A stretch of 64,000 bases of DNA from Knoellia locipacati (GTDB taxonomy: Bacteria; Actinomycetota; Actinomycetes; Actinomycetales; Dermatophilaceae): positions 285,391 to 349,390 of the forward strand of contig NZ_BKBA01000004.1 in the NCBI RefSeq assembly GCF_007992835.1. The letters run 5' to 3'. Positions 8,097-15,629 of the stretch are shown piece by piece. Under the pieces are notes generated by a model. The model saw only the letters and a program-made list of their open reading frames with translations, was not told the DNA's origin and searched no databases. Position numbers and translations under genes: made by a program. The stretch's first letter is position 1; every line of letters starts with the position of its first letter.

Positions 8097-8852
8097 TCAG
8101 GGATGGCGCGGACGAGTCGCATCGCCGGGGAAGCCGAACTGCGTCCTCACCCCGGGACTGAACGCCACGTGGTCCGGAGCACGCGAAGCGAGGTCCGGAA
8201 GGCCCACCGAGGCCATGAGCTCGTCGTCGAGCGCCAGCACCTCCGCTTCGCGCAGCGGCCAGGGCTCGTGGTGGTTGGGGACGTACCGCGTCCGGCCCCA
8301 GGCCGAGACGTGCAGGCCCCACCGGGCGCTCACGAACTCGTCGAGAGTGGTGGGCTGGCGGGGGGCGCCGGCACGCACCACGATGTGGCTGCGCGCGCGT
8401 GACCCGGGGGCCCGCAGCCGCGCGTCGTAGGAGTGGACGTCGCCGCTGCGCCCGTGCCGCATGCGAGCCCAGCGGTAGGGCAGCGCGAACGCCGCCCGCG
8501 CGCCGACCACGACCGCCGCCCGGTCGGCGTCGAGGCTGAGGAACACGATCCCGCGGCGGCCGGTCTCGTCCACCGAGTAGAGCCGGACGTTGGTCTCGAG
8601 GAACGAGCCGAGCCACGGCACGCCCGGCCCGCGGGCAATTCCGGCTCCCACCATCCGGAAGGGGATGAGCCCGACGTAGGTGACGCCGTCGATCGTGTCC
8701 GGGCGGACCCCTGGTGGCATCCGCTGCGCGACCAGGTCCGGATCGACCGCCCAGTGCAGGAACGTCAGGTCTCTCCACTGCTGGGTCATCATCACCGAAC
8801 CGACCAGCTCCGGAGCCGTCGACGAGACGGGCTCGATCCCTGCGCGGTCCAC
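8097..8852 (-). CDS. DUF2071 family protein
   Basis: A protein of about 251 residues of the DUF2071 (YqjF-like) family, recognised from MTQQWRDLTFLHWAVDPDLVAQRMPPGVRPDTIDGVTYVGLIPF-type blocks (seen in sections), ETNVRLYSVDETGRRGIVFLSLDA and the closing PDHVAFSPGVRTQFG. Its biochemical function is unknown; the fold belongs to the acetoacetate decarboxylase-like superfamily. The frame is open to 9230, but the upstream part has shadow-like composition. I chose the GTG at 8852 because TACGAT lies 6 bases before it, as at other leaderless genes here; a Met about 20 codons further in is the alternative. Confidence 0.72.
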   Translation of the reverse strand: MDRAGIEPVSSTAPELVGSVMMTQQWRDLTFLHWAVDPDLVAQRMPPGVRPDTIDGVTYVGLIPFRMVGAGIARGPGVPWLGSFLETNVRLYSVDETGRRGIVFLSLDADRAAVVVGARAAFALPYRWARMRHGRSGDVHSYDARLRAPGSRARSHIVVRAGAPRQPTTLDEFVSARWGLHVSAWGRTRYVPNHHEPWPLREAEVLALDDELMASVGLPDLASRAPDHVAFSPGVRTQFGFPGDATRPRHP

Positions 8853-8952
8853 GTCCCCATCGTAGGGATGAGCCGCTCGCGCGCGTCGAGAACGCGTCAT
8901 CGGCTCCGTCCTCGAGGTGCCGGCACCACGACACTGACGGAGGATGGCACCC

Positions 8953-9393
8953 ATGGGACGGATTCGACTGTTCGACCACGTCGGGATCACGGTCTCCGAC
9001 CTCGACGCGGCTGCCACCTTCTTCGAGAGCCTCGGTTTCGAGCGCGAGAACCGCATGGCGATGGAGGGCGAGTTCGTCGACACGGTCATCGGCATCCCCG
9101 GCTCCCGCAGCGAGATCCTCACGCTGCGGCTGCCGGGAGGCGGGACGAGCATCGAGCTCTCGTGCTTCGTCCACCCCGAGCACACGACGGGCACGGCTGC
9201 ACCGATGTCGACCGAGATCGGGATCCGCAACCTCTGCTTCGAGGTCGAGGACCTGCACGAGATCGTTGAGCGGCTCGGGCGGTCCGGCTACGGGCTCGTC
9301 GGAGGGATCGGCGAGTGGCAGGGCGCCTGGCGGATGACCTATGTGCGCGGGCCCGACGGGATCATCGTCGCCCTGGCCGAGAACGTCAGCTGA
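8953..9393 (+). CDS. VOC family (glyoxalase-like) protein
   Basis: A 146-residue vicinal-oxygen-chelate protein with two beta-alpha-beta-beta-beta units: IRLFDHVGITVSDLDAAATFFESLGF at the N-terminus and IRNLCFEVEDLHEIVERL in the second half, ending VRGPDGIIVALAE. His and Glu positions at the ends of these units are the usual metal ligands. VOC proteins include glyoxalases, dioxygenases and resistance proteins; the substrate cannot be assigned. GGAGG at 8939-8943 is adjacent to an ATG at 8944 but 9 bases from the ATG at 8953, so the latter is the better start. It converges on the Imm5-Arr gene. Confidence 0.82.
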   Translation: MGRIRLFDHVGITVSDLDAAATFFESLGFERENRMAMEGEFVDTVIGIPGSRSEILTLRLPGGGTSIELSCFVHPEHTTGTAAPMSTEIGIRNLCFEVEDLHEIVERLGRSGYGLVGGIGEWQGAWRMTYVRGPDGIIVALAENVS

Positions 9394-9429
9394 CGCGTCC
9401 TGCCGGGACAGGCGCAGCCCGCGGACGCC

Positions 9430-10380
9430 TCAGTCGTCCATCGCCTCGATGCCGAGCTCGGACAGCTCGGCGACCCGGGCGCGCATCTGCTGCACCGTCT
9501 CGTCGCTCGGGAAGGTGAGCCCGGTGACCTCCTCGAGGACGCGCAGCGGCTCGGTCGTGCGGTAGGAGCGGGTCGGGTTGCCGGGGAACCGCTTGTCGGT
9601 GACGTTGGGGTCGTCGACGATCGTGCCGACCGGCTCGACGCGGTAGACGCGCGGCGGACCGTCGCCGCGGGCCAGGGCGGCAGCGAGCGGCGCGCCGTCG
9701 CGCGAGGCGGTGAGGTAGATGTGGTTGGACCGCTTGCCGGAGCCGTAGTTCGTCCCCCAGCCGGGTGTGAGCAGGTCGCCCGGGGCGAGGTCGGCGCGCG
9801 TGCCGTGGAAGAACGGACCTTGGTCGTCGACGACGCGTGGGGTCGGTGCGGGGTCGCGCAGCAGGCTGTCGAGCTGGGCCATGAGGACGCTGATCCGGTT
9901 GCGCCCCTTCGGTGCTCGCGGGTAGCGCGACAGGACGTCGAGCAGCTCGGGCGTCGCCCGTCTCGCGGCGGCCGTGATGACGTACTCGGCGACGACCTTG
10001 TCCTCGCCCCGCGCGATCTCGGCAGCACGTGCCGCGTGGGCCGCCGCTCCGAGGATGTGTCGCAGCTGGGTCGCCTTCGCAAGCGGATGCAGGTATGCCG
10101 CGGCAGCAGCATCGCCCGCGGCCGTCGCCGCGTGCCCTGCGGCGTCGTCGGGCGCGTCCTTCGCCGCCCGGTGCGCCTCGGTCGCGGTGGTGCGCTGCAG
10201 GCGTGAGCGCGGAGCCCCGTCGACGAAGATGCGCGCGGCCTCGAGCGCCGCTGCGGGCCGGGAGTCCAGCGGACTGGCCCGCTCGAAGAGGACGAGGACC
10301 GGCTCGGCGCACGTCACGGCATACCGGACGACCTCCCGCAGCTCGTCGGTCGTCAGCTCGAAGTCCCCCGAGGTGCTCAC
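9430..10380 (-). CDS. Imm5-like immunity domain fused to Arr-type ADP-ribosyltransferase
   Basis: A 316-residue protein with two recognisable parts. Residues ~1-190 match the Imm5-like 'putative immunity protein' family (ELTTDELREVVRYAV, then AYLHPLAKATQLRHILGAAAHAARAAE). Residues ~205-300 match rifampin ADP-ribosyltransferase Arr: GPFFHGTRADLAPGDLL, then NHIYLTASRDGA, RVYRVEPVG and DPNVTDKRFPGNPTRSYR. Stand-alone Arr is only ~140 residues and inactivates rifamycins using NAD. The fusion is unusual. The GTG at 10380 begins the immunity domain; 26 bases upstream lies the stop of a deaminase gene in the same direction, so the pair may be an operon. Rifampin resistance is possible but unproven. 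Confidence 0.82.
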   Translation of the reverse strand: MSTSGDFELTTDELREVVRYAVTCAEPVLVLFERASPLDSRPAAALEAARIFVDGAPRSRLQRTTATEAHRAAKDAPDDAAGHAATAAGDAAAAAYLHPLAKATQLRHILGAAAHAARAAEIARGEDKVVAEYVITAAARRATPELLDVLSRYPRAPKGRNRISVLMAQLDSLLRDPAPTPRVVDDQGPFFHGTRADLAPGDLLTPGWGTNYGSGKRSNHIYLTASRDGAPLAAALARGDGPPRVYRVEPVGTIVDDPNVTDKRFPGNPTRSYRTTEPLRVLEEVTGLTFPSDETVQQMRARVAELSELGIEAMDD

Positions 10381-10406
10381 GCCCGCGAGTCTGGCACGGG
10401 TGTGCG

Positions 10407-10901
10407 TCAGTTCGCCTCGCTCCGTATGCCGTGCAGGCGGGCGTGGAGGGACCGGACCTCGTCCTCGAGCTCGGGTGCGGGGCCGTCGACGACGATCCCC
10501 GGCGCGACCTGCTGCACGGAGAGCGGCAGGACGGGCGCCGGCGCGACGCCCCAGTCGCGAAGCCAGCCGATGAGCTGCTCGGTGGACACGGCATACGCGA
10601 TGCGTCCCAGCCCGACCCACGCGTGGGCGGCGGAGCACATCGCGCAGTGCTCGCCTGACGTGTAGACCGTGCAGCCGGCACGGTCCGCGGGGTCGGTGTG
10701 GGACGCGGCCCAGCGCGCCAGCTCGAACTCGGGGTGACGCGTCTGGTCGCCGTCCTTGGTGCGGTTGCGGTCCTCGTGCAGGACGGTGCCGTGGGCGTCG
10801 ACGAGCACCGAGCCGAACGGCTCGTCCCCCGCGTCCAGGGCCTCGCGCGCCAGCTCGACGCAGCGGCGCAGGTGGGTCAGGTCGGAGTCCTCGAGAGACA
10901 T
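10407..10901 (-). CDS. Nucleoside/cytidine deaminase-like protein
   Basis: A 164-residue zinc deaminase of the cytidine/guanine deaminase superfamily. The zinc site is visible as HPEFELARWA (a His-Pro-Glu variant of the usual His-Ala-Glu, with catalytic Glu) and SGEHCAMCSAAHAW (the paired Cys). The N-terminus DLTHLRRCVELAREALDAGDEPFGSVLVD is the usual start. Substrate could be a free base, nucleoside or related amine; it cannot be told from sequence. CACGAT lies 6 bases before the ATG, suggesting a leaderless transcript that continues into the Imm5-Arr fusion gene. Confidence 0.85.
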   Translation of the reverse strand: MSLEDSDLTHLRRCVELAREALDAGDEPFGSVLVDAHGTVLHEDRNRTKDGDQTRHPEFELARWAASHTDPADRAGCTVYTSGEHCAMCSAAHAWVGLGRIAYAVSTEQLIGWLRDWGVAPAPVLPLSVQQVAPGIVVDGPAPELEDEVRSLHARLHGIRSEAN

Positions 10902-10907
10902 GCCGTC

Positions 10908-10913
10908 ATCGTG
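10908..10913 (-). promoter_or_regulatory. -10 box of deaminase/Imm5-Arr unit
   Basis: On the minus strand CACGAT precedes the ATG at 10901 by 6 bases, the same geometry as other leaderless starts in this window. Confidence 0.45.
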
Positions 10914-10955
10914 GCAGACGTTGCGCCGGACGTGGCCGGGCGAAGACCGCCGCCC

Positions 10956-12149
10956 TCAGAAGTCGATGCACCCGCCACACCCGTCGCAGCCGTCGAGGAC
11001 GTCCCCGTCGGGGATGACGTCGCCAATGCTCCCGGCGAAGCTCGACAGCGCCGAGCCCAGGCCCTCGAAGCCGTCGACCAGTGCGGTGAACGCGTCGTCG
11101 GGGACGAGGTCCCCGAGTGCGCCCAGGTCCGGGACGTCGAGGTCACCACCGAGGTCGACGAGCCCCGACATCAGCTGGAAGACGCCGGGGTCGAGCGCGC
11201 CGTCGACGGCCATGGCCAGGGCAGTCTCGGTGCCCTCCGCGATGCGGGCGGCTCGCAGGGCGTCTCCCAGGACGGAGGCGACGTGCGCAGCCACGCCGAA
11301 GGCGACGGCATACGGGAGCATCGACCTGACCTCTCCGGCAAGCTCTTCGCGTCGGAGCTGGTGGGCCTCCGCGGTGGCGAGGTACTTCTCGTAGCCGAGG
11401 GCCTGGATCCTGGCCGCCGAGCCCAGGGCCGTCCGCGGGGTGCGGCCCCGTCCGAGGCGCACGAGGAGCGCACCGCCCACACCCAGCCCGACGCCGAGTG
11501 GCACCCAGCGCCAGTGGTCGTCCGCCACGCCCGAGGCGACGCCGGCGACGGCCGCGCCCAGGACGAGGACCAGCCCGAGCGCCGCGAGCCAGCCGTTGCG
11601 GGAGCGGGGGTGCTTGGCGTACCACCCTCGGTCGACGACGGCGCGATAGACGGCGATCTCGGCCTCGCGCCACCGGTGGGCGACCTCGGCCTTGCGCAGC
11701 TCGCCCAGCCGCACCGACGGCGACCCGCCGAGGACGGCGTCGAGGAGGACGCGCTCGTGGGCGGCCATCGACGTCTCGTCGATCCCAGTCCGACTCACCC
11801 GCCAGTCGTCGCCCTCCCGCTCGAGGCTGACGATGCCGCGCAGGGCGAGGTCGACGAGGGTGGCGGTGAGGTCGCGACCGTGGACGACACCGTCGATGAC
11901 GGTGCCGGACAGCGCTGGAGTCGACTCGTCGGGCACGTGGAAGCGCGGAGCGACCGAGCCCTTCCACTCGACACCTCGACGCACTCGCGCCGAGCCGTCA
12001 CCCGAGCCGAGGCGGGGCACCTCTCCCGGAGTGACCTGGGTGAACACCTCGTCACGACGGCGCCACCGGAACCACAGGAGGGTGAGGGCGGCACCGACGA
12101 GGGGAACGAGGCCGCCGAGGACCTCGAGGGGCGTCACGTCGGCAGGCAC
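10956..12149 (-). CDS. DUF2207-type membrane protein lacking the usual ectodomain
   Basis: A protein of about 397 residues. A transmembrane helix lies at the extreme N-terminus (VLGGLVPLVGAALTLLWFRW), then a cytoplasmic winged-helix-like region (TATLVDLALRGIVSLE), two central transmembrane helices (LAALGLVLVLGAAVAGVASGV and WVPLGVGLGVGGALLV), and the family signature GYEKYLATAEAHQLRREE. The C-terminus ends in a short Cys/Gly cluster, CDGCGGCIDF. Typical DUF2207 proteins are longer, with a signal peptide and extracellular domain; here the protein starts at the membrane helix. The GTG at 12149 is chosen because TACAGT lies 7 bases upstream; a GTG at 12158 overlaps that box. Function unknown. 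Confidence 0.75.
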   Translation of the reverse strand: MPADVTPLEVLGGLVPLVGAALTLLWFRWRRRDEVFTQVTPGEVPRLGSGDGSARVRRGVEWKGSVAPRFHVPDESTPALSGTVIDGVVHGRDLTATLVDLALRGIVSLEREGDDWRVSRTGIDETSMAAHERVLLDAVLGGSPSVRLGELRKAEVAHRWREAEIAVYRAVVDRGWYAKHPRSRNGWLAALGLVLVLGAAVAGVASGVADDHWRWVPLGVGLGVGGALLVRLGRGRTPRTALGSAARIQALGYEKYLATAEAHQLRREELAGEVRSMLPYAVAFGVAAHVASVLGDALRAARIAEGTETALAMAVDGALDPGVFQLMSGLVDLGGDLDVPDLGALGDLVPDDAFTALVDGFEGLGSALSSFAGSIGDVIPDGDVLDGCDGCGGCIDF

Positions 12150-12156
12150 GGGGGTC

Positions 12157-12162
12157 ACTGTA
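12157..12162 (-). promoter_or_regulatory. -10 box of DUF2207-type gene
   Basis: TACAGT on the minus strand ends 7 bases before the GTG at 12149 and overlaps the alternative upstream GTG, arguing for the downstream start. Confidence 0.5.
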
Positions 12163-12257
12163 GGGCCGCGTGTGGTCGAGCGCCTGCCGTCTTCGGTCGA
12201 GGGAGTGTCGTTGTCGCGTGTTCGCCTGCAGCAGAACGGAATTGGCGCCCAAAAAGG

Positions 12258-12286
12258 TTGTCATCGAACTGGTGTTCGGGTATCGT
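12258..12286 (+). promoter_or_regulatory. Consensus promoter of the HNH gene (TTGTCA-N17-TATCGT)
   Basis: The -35 TTGTCA (12258-12263) and -10 TATCGT (12281-12286) are separated by 17 bases. The -10 box ends 6 bases before the ATG at 12293, giving a leaderless transcript. A LexA-type palindrome occupies the spacer. Confidence 0.75.
12264..12279. promoter_or_regulatory. LexA (SOS) box, TCGAAC-N4-GTTCGG
   Basis: It matches 11 of 12 defined bases of the mycobacterial SOS box TCGAAC-N4-GTTCGA. It lies wholly between the -35 and -10 elements of the HNH gene, where repressor binding would block RNA polymerase. Confidence 0.75.
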
Positions 12287-12292
12287 GCGGTC

Positions 12293-13906
12293 ATGGATCC
12301 CCGCACCGCGACCGACGCCCGTCAGGGCCGGTATGCCGTGCTGCTGGAGTCCGCGCGCACCCTCACCACCGAGCAGCTCCTCGACGTCATCGAGGAGGCC
12401 CAGCGCGACAAGGACGCGGCCTGCGCGAGGCAGGCCGTCGCCCTGGCCCACCTGTCGGCGATCGAGCCGACGCGGCAGGAGGACGGCACCGAGGTCGAGG
12501 TCCACCACGGTCTGGGCCACCAGCGTCTCGACGCACCCGAGCTTGCTGCGCCGCGGATGGGCGTCTCGGTCCACGTCGCTGCGAACCGGGTCACCGACGC
12601 CATCCACCAGATGACCCGCACCCCCGCCGTGGTCGACGCGATGACCGCCGGCGAGCTCGACGAGCGCCGCGCCGCCGTCGTCACCGAGGAGACCGACATC
12701 CTCGATGCCGAGGACGCCGCGACAGTCGTCGACGCAGTGCGCCCGCACTGGGAGAGGCTCACCACCGGACCGCTGCGGCGGTTCGTCGCCCGCACCGTCG
12801 GCCGACTGTTCCCCGACGCCCTCGCCGACGAGGCCGAGCGGGCCCGTGACCGCCGCGTCCTGACCCGCGTCACGGGCGAGCACGGCGTCGACCAGTGGCG
12901 CGCCGACCTCCTCGTCGAGCAGTCGCGCCTCGCCTGGACCGCCGTCACCGAGCTCGCCCGCCAGCTCGTGCGCGACGGCAAGGCGGACAACCTCACCCAG
13001 GCCCGCGCCGACGCCATGGCCCAGCTCATCCTCGAGCACAGTGACGTCTCGGTCGTGCTCCATGCGACCCGGGCCGACGTCACGACCGGGTCGGTCCCTG
13101 AGCCCGCGTCTGTGCCCGAGTCCGGGTCCACGCCGTCGGACGCGCAGGCGGTGCCCGGCGCCGGACCCGACGACGGCTGGTGCGAGATCGGTGGCCTCGG
13201 GGCACCGGGCACGACGTTCGTCCCCGCCCGCTGGCTGGCCGCGGCCACCTCGACGGCGGCACCCGGCCTCACGTGCCACCCGGTCACCGGAGCCCTCACC
13301 GGCGGGGACGTCCCCGCCGGCCTCGCCACCGGGCGCGACCTCACGGGCACGTCCACCACGACCAGCGAGACCTACCGGATCCCCGCTGTCATGGCTCGGT
13401 TCGTCCGGCTGCGCGACGGAGGCTGCCGCTTCCCGGGCTGCTCGACACCGGCGCGCCAGTGCGACCTCGACCACGTCCGCCCCTGGCCCGCAGGACCGAC
13501 CTCCCCGGCCAACCTCATCGCCCTCTGCCGCCGTCACCACCGCATCAAGCAGCGCGACGGCTGGACCCCGCGCCTCCACCCCGACGGGACCGTCGACTGG
13601 ACCGACCCGACCGGTGCGCGCTCCACGACCTCCGCCGTCGACCACCTGCACCTGGGTGCCACCGCGCCCGCGTCGGGCGCCGGATCCGGGGACGCGTCAT
13701 CAGCGGCCGCACGCACGCACCACCTCGACCTCAGCCCGCTCGACGACCAGCTCGCCGAGCTCCTCACCCTGCACGCCCGCACGCGACCTCACCGGCACCG
13801 AGCCGATGACGGCCTGCGCCCACCCCCTCGCGTCGACCGGCACTGGACCGACCTCGCCTTCGACCCGCCACCACGCGAGCCGCACCCGGACGTCATCCCC
13901 TTCTGA
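12293..13906 (+). CDS. DUF222 / HNH endonuclease (13E12 repeat family)
   Basis: A 537-residue protein with an N-terminal DUF222 domain (helical, residues ~1-270), a variable Pro/Ser-rich linker near 265-300, and a C-terminal HNH nuclease motif: RLRDGGCRFPGCSTP, CDLDHVRPW, then NLIALCRRHHRIKQ. This architecture is the actinobacterial 13E12 repeat family, often multicopy and variable between strains. HNH domains cut DNA with one metal ion; the biological role of this family is not established. The ATG is fixed by the promoter 6 bases upstream, and a LexA box in that promoter predicts induction by DNA damage, as reported for some mycobacterial family members. Confidence 0.88.
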   Translation: MDPRTATDARQGRYAVLLESARTLTTEQLLDVIEEAQRDKDAACARQAVALAHLSAIEPTRQEDGTEVEVHHGLGHQRLDAPELAAPRMGVSVHVAANRVTDAIHQMTRTPAVVDAMTAGELDERRAAVVTEETDILDAEDAATVVDAVRPHWERLTTGPLRRFVARTVGRLFPDALADEAERARDRRVLTRVTGEHGVDQWRADLLVEQSRLAWTAVTELARQLVRDGKADNLTQARADAMAQLILEHSDVSVVLHATRADVTTGSVPEPASVPESGSTPSDAQAVPGAGPDDGWCEIGGLGAPGTTFVPARWLAAATSTAAPGLTCHPVTGALTGGDVPAGLATGRDLTGTSTTTSETYRIPAVMARFVRLRDGGCRFPGCSTPARQCDLDHVRPWPAGPTSPANLIALCRRHHRIKQRDGWTPRLHPDGTVDWTDPTGARSTTSAVDHLHLGATAPASGAGSGDASSAAARTHHLDLSPLDDQLAELLTLHARTRPHRHRADDGLRPPPRVDRHWTDLAFDPPPREPHPDVIPF

Positions 13907-13960
13907 CCGCGTCGGCCCCGGACGGCCTCGCTCCGGCCACTGCGGGCGCCGTCGAGGTGC

Positions 13961-13966
13961 GACAGT
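13961..13966 (+). promoter_or_regulatory. -10 box of CDF transporter gene
   Basis: GACAGT lies 6 bases before the GTG at 13973. The first base departs from the TANNNT pattern, so support is moderate. Confidence 0.4.
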
Positions 13967-13972
13967 GAGTGC

Positions 13973-14968
13973 GTGACCGAGCACTCCGAGCACTCCGACG
14001 ACTCCCAGGAGCAGGGCGGGGGCGAGAGCCTCTTCACGGTGCTGGTGGCGCTGGGCATGAACGTGCTCATCGCGATCGCCAAGTCGGTCGTCGGCGCGAT
14101 CACCGGGTCCGCGTCCATGGTCGCCGAGGCCGCGCACTCGTGGGCGGACGCCGGCAACGAGGTGTTCCTCGTCATCGCCGAGCGCCGCGCCGCGCGCCCG
14201 GCCGACGCGAACCACCCGTGGGGCCACGGTCGCGAGGCCTACGTCTGGTCGATGTTCGCCGCCTTCGGCCTCTTCACCGCCGGGGCGATCGTCTCGATCT
14301 GGCACGGCGTCGACAGCCTGCGGTCCGGCGCGGAGGAGGAGGCCGACTACGTCTGGGCGTATGCCGTCCTCGCGATTGCGTTCGTCCTCGAAGGTGTGTC
14401 GTTCCTCCAGGCCCGCCGGCAGACCCGGGCGACGGCTCGCCGCTTCGGCCTCTCGACCCTGCCGTTCATCATCCGCACGTCGAACCCGACGCTGCGCGCG
14501 GTGTTCTTCGAGGACGCCGCGGCGCTGCTCGGCATCGTCATCGCCGCGGCCGGCATCGGGATGCACGAGCTCACCGGTGACGCCCGCTGGGATGCCGTGG
14601 GGTCCATCGCGGTCGGCCTCCTGCTCGGGGCCCTCGCGATCTTCCTCATCGGGCGCAACCGCGACTTCCTCGTCGGTCAGGCCGGGTCGGCGGACCTTCG
14701 GCTCGGGGCGCTCGAGCACCTCCTCGCCCAGTCGGGCGTCGAGCGGGTCACCTACCTGCACCTGGAGTTCGTCGGGCCGGGGCGGATGCTCCTCGTCGCC
14801 GCCGTCGACCTCGTCGGCGACGACACCGAGCGGCAGGTGGCGACGCGGCTGCACGAGCTGTCCGACGCGGTGACCGAGCAGGAGCTCGTCGTGGACGCCA
14901 TCATCACGCTGTCGCGACCCGACGACAGCTCGCTCGACCCGGCAGCACTGCGGGGCGCCCGGGAGTGA
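13973..14968 (+). CDS. Cation diffusion facilitator family transporter
   Basis: A 331-residue inner-membrane protein. An acidic/His N-terminus (EHSEHSDDS) precedes about six transmembrane helices, including TVLVALGMNVLIAIAKSVVGAI and WAYAVLAIAFVLEGVSFL. Metal-site residues are suggested by AEAAHSWADAGNE in helix 2 and by ANHPWGHGREAYVW between helices 2 and 3. A helix-5 FFEDAAALLGIVIA segment and a ~90-residue cytoplasmic C-terminal domain follow. CDF proteins export Zn, Fe, Mn or Co by proton antiport; the metal cannot be assigned. It ends before a long hairpin that faces a convergent operon. Confidence 0.88.
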   Translation: MTEHSEHSDDSQEQGGGESLFTVLVALGMNVLIAIAKSVVGAITGSASMVAEAAHSWADAGNEVFLVIAERRAARPADANHPWGHGREAYVWSMFAAFGLFTAGAIVSIWHGVDSLRSGAEEEADYVWAYAVLAIAFVLEGVSFLQARRQTRATARRFGLSTLPFIIRTSNPTLRAVFFEDAAALLGIVIAAAGIGMHELTGDARWDAVGSIAVGLLLGALAIFLIGRNRDFLVGQAGSADLRLGALEHLLAQSGVERVTYLHLEFVGPGRMLLVAAVDLVGDDTERQVATRLHELSDAVTEQELVVDAIITLSRPDDSSLDPAALRGARE

Positions 14969-14972
14969 CATC

Positions 14973-15028
14973 GGGTGTCGGGGATCCGGGCCCACACCCA
15001 CACCGGTGCGCCCGGATCCCCGACACCC
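14973..15028. terminator. 19-bp perfect bidirectional hairpin
   Basis: Arms 14973-14991 (GGGTGTCGGGGATCCGGGC) and 15010-15028 are exact complements with an 18-base loop. It separates the convergent CDF and DinB genes, whose stops are at 14968 and 15039. Confidence 0.78.
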
Positions 15029-15038
15029 AATGGTGGAG

Positions 15039-15629
15039 TCAGTAGCCGGCGGACCGAGGTCCCGGGCGCCACCCGGCAGGCGGGTCCTCACCCACCCGGC
15101 CGTCGACGGCCTCGCGCAGCAGGTCGGCGTGACCCGTGTGGCGGCCGTACTCCTCGATCGTGTCCAGCAGCAGCCGCCGCAGGTTCGCCCGCTGGTCCGC
15201 GCTCCCCGCGGAGACATCCTGGTCGAGCCCGCCCACCTCCAGGGCCGCCGCGACCCGCGCACGTGAGCGCGCGACGGCGCCGTCCCACAACGCGTAGAGC
15301 GCCGCCGGCTCGTCGCCGTCCGCCGAGGTCAGCTCCCAGTCGTCATCGTCGTCCCAGCCGTTGCCCTCCCACACCGCCGGCATGGGGTCGCCGGCCAGCT
15401 TGCGGTGGAACCAGTCGTCCTCGACCGCCGCGAGGTGCTTGAGCAGCCGTCCGAGGGTCAGTGTCGAGGCGCCGATGCGCTGGTTCAGCCCCGCCGCGTC
15501 GAGGCCGTCGGTCTTGAACCGGAACGTCCACCGCAGTCGGTCCAGCGCGCCGAGCACCTGCTCGGCCTCGCTGCCCGCCAGGGGTGGCTCCCACGGGGTG
15601 TCGTCGCTGCCGTGCACCGGATCCGTCAT
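15039..15629 (-). CDS. DinB family protein (mycothiol-transferase-like)
   Basis: A 196-residue four-helix DinB/DUF664-type protein. The characteristic metal-site His residues are in LGRLLKHLAAVEDDWFHRKL and TIEEYGRHTGHADLLREAVDG, a GRHTGHADLLRE block typical of this superfamily. Relatives in actinobacteria conjugate mycothiol to small molecules; the substrate here is unknown. Its ATG overlaps the stop of the upstream gene by ATGA (15626-15629), and GAGGAG lies just before it, so it is translationally coupled as the last gene of a three-gene operon. Confidence 0.85.
   Translation of the reverse strand: MTDPVHGSDDTPWEPPLAGSEAEQVLGALDRLRWTFRFKTDGLDAAGLNQRIGASTLTLGRLLKHLAAVEDDWFHRKLAGDPMPAVWEGNGWDDDDDWELTSADGDEPAALYALWDGAVARSRARVAAALEVGGLDQDVSAGSADQRANLRRLLLDTIEEYGRHTGHADLLREAVDGRVGEDPPAGWRPGPRSAGY

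Noticed and set aside
8853..9230. N-terminal extension of the DUF2071 protein by ~126 codons
   Set aside because: The extension lacks family residues, overlaps the divergent VOC gene and its promoter, and a leaderless -10 box supports the GTG at 8852.
9394..9429. GCGTCC...GGACGC pairing between the VOC and Imm5-Arr genes as a terminator
   Set aside because: Only 6-bp arms around a long loop; too weak to call in GC-rich DNA.
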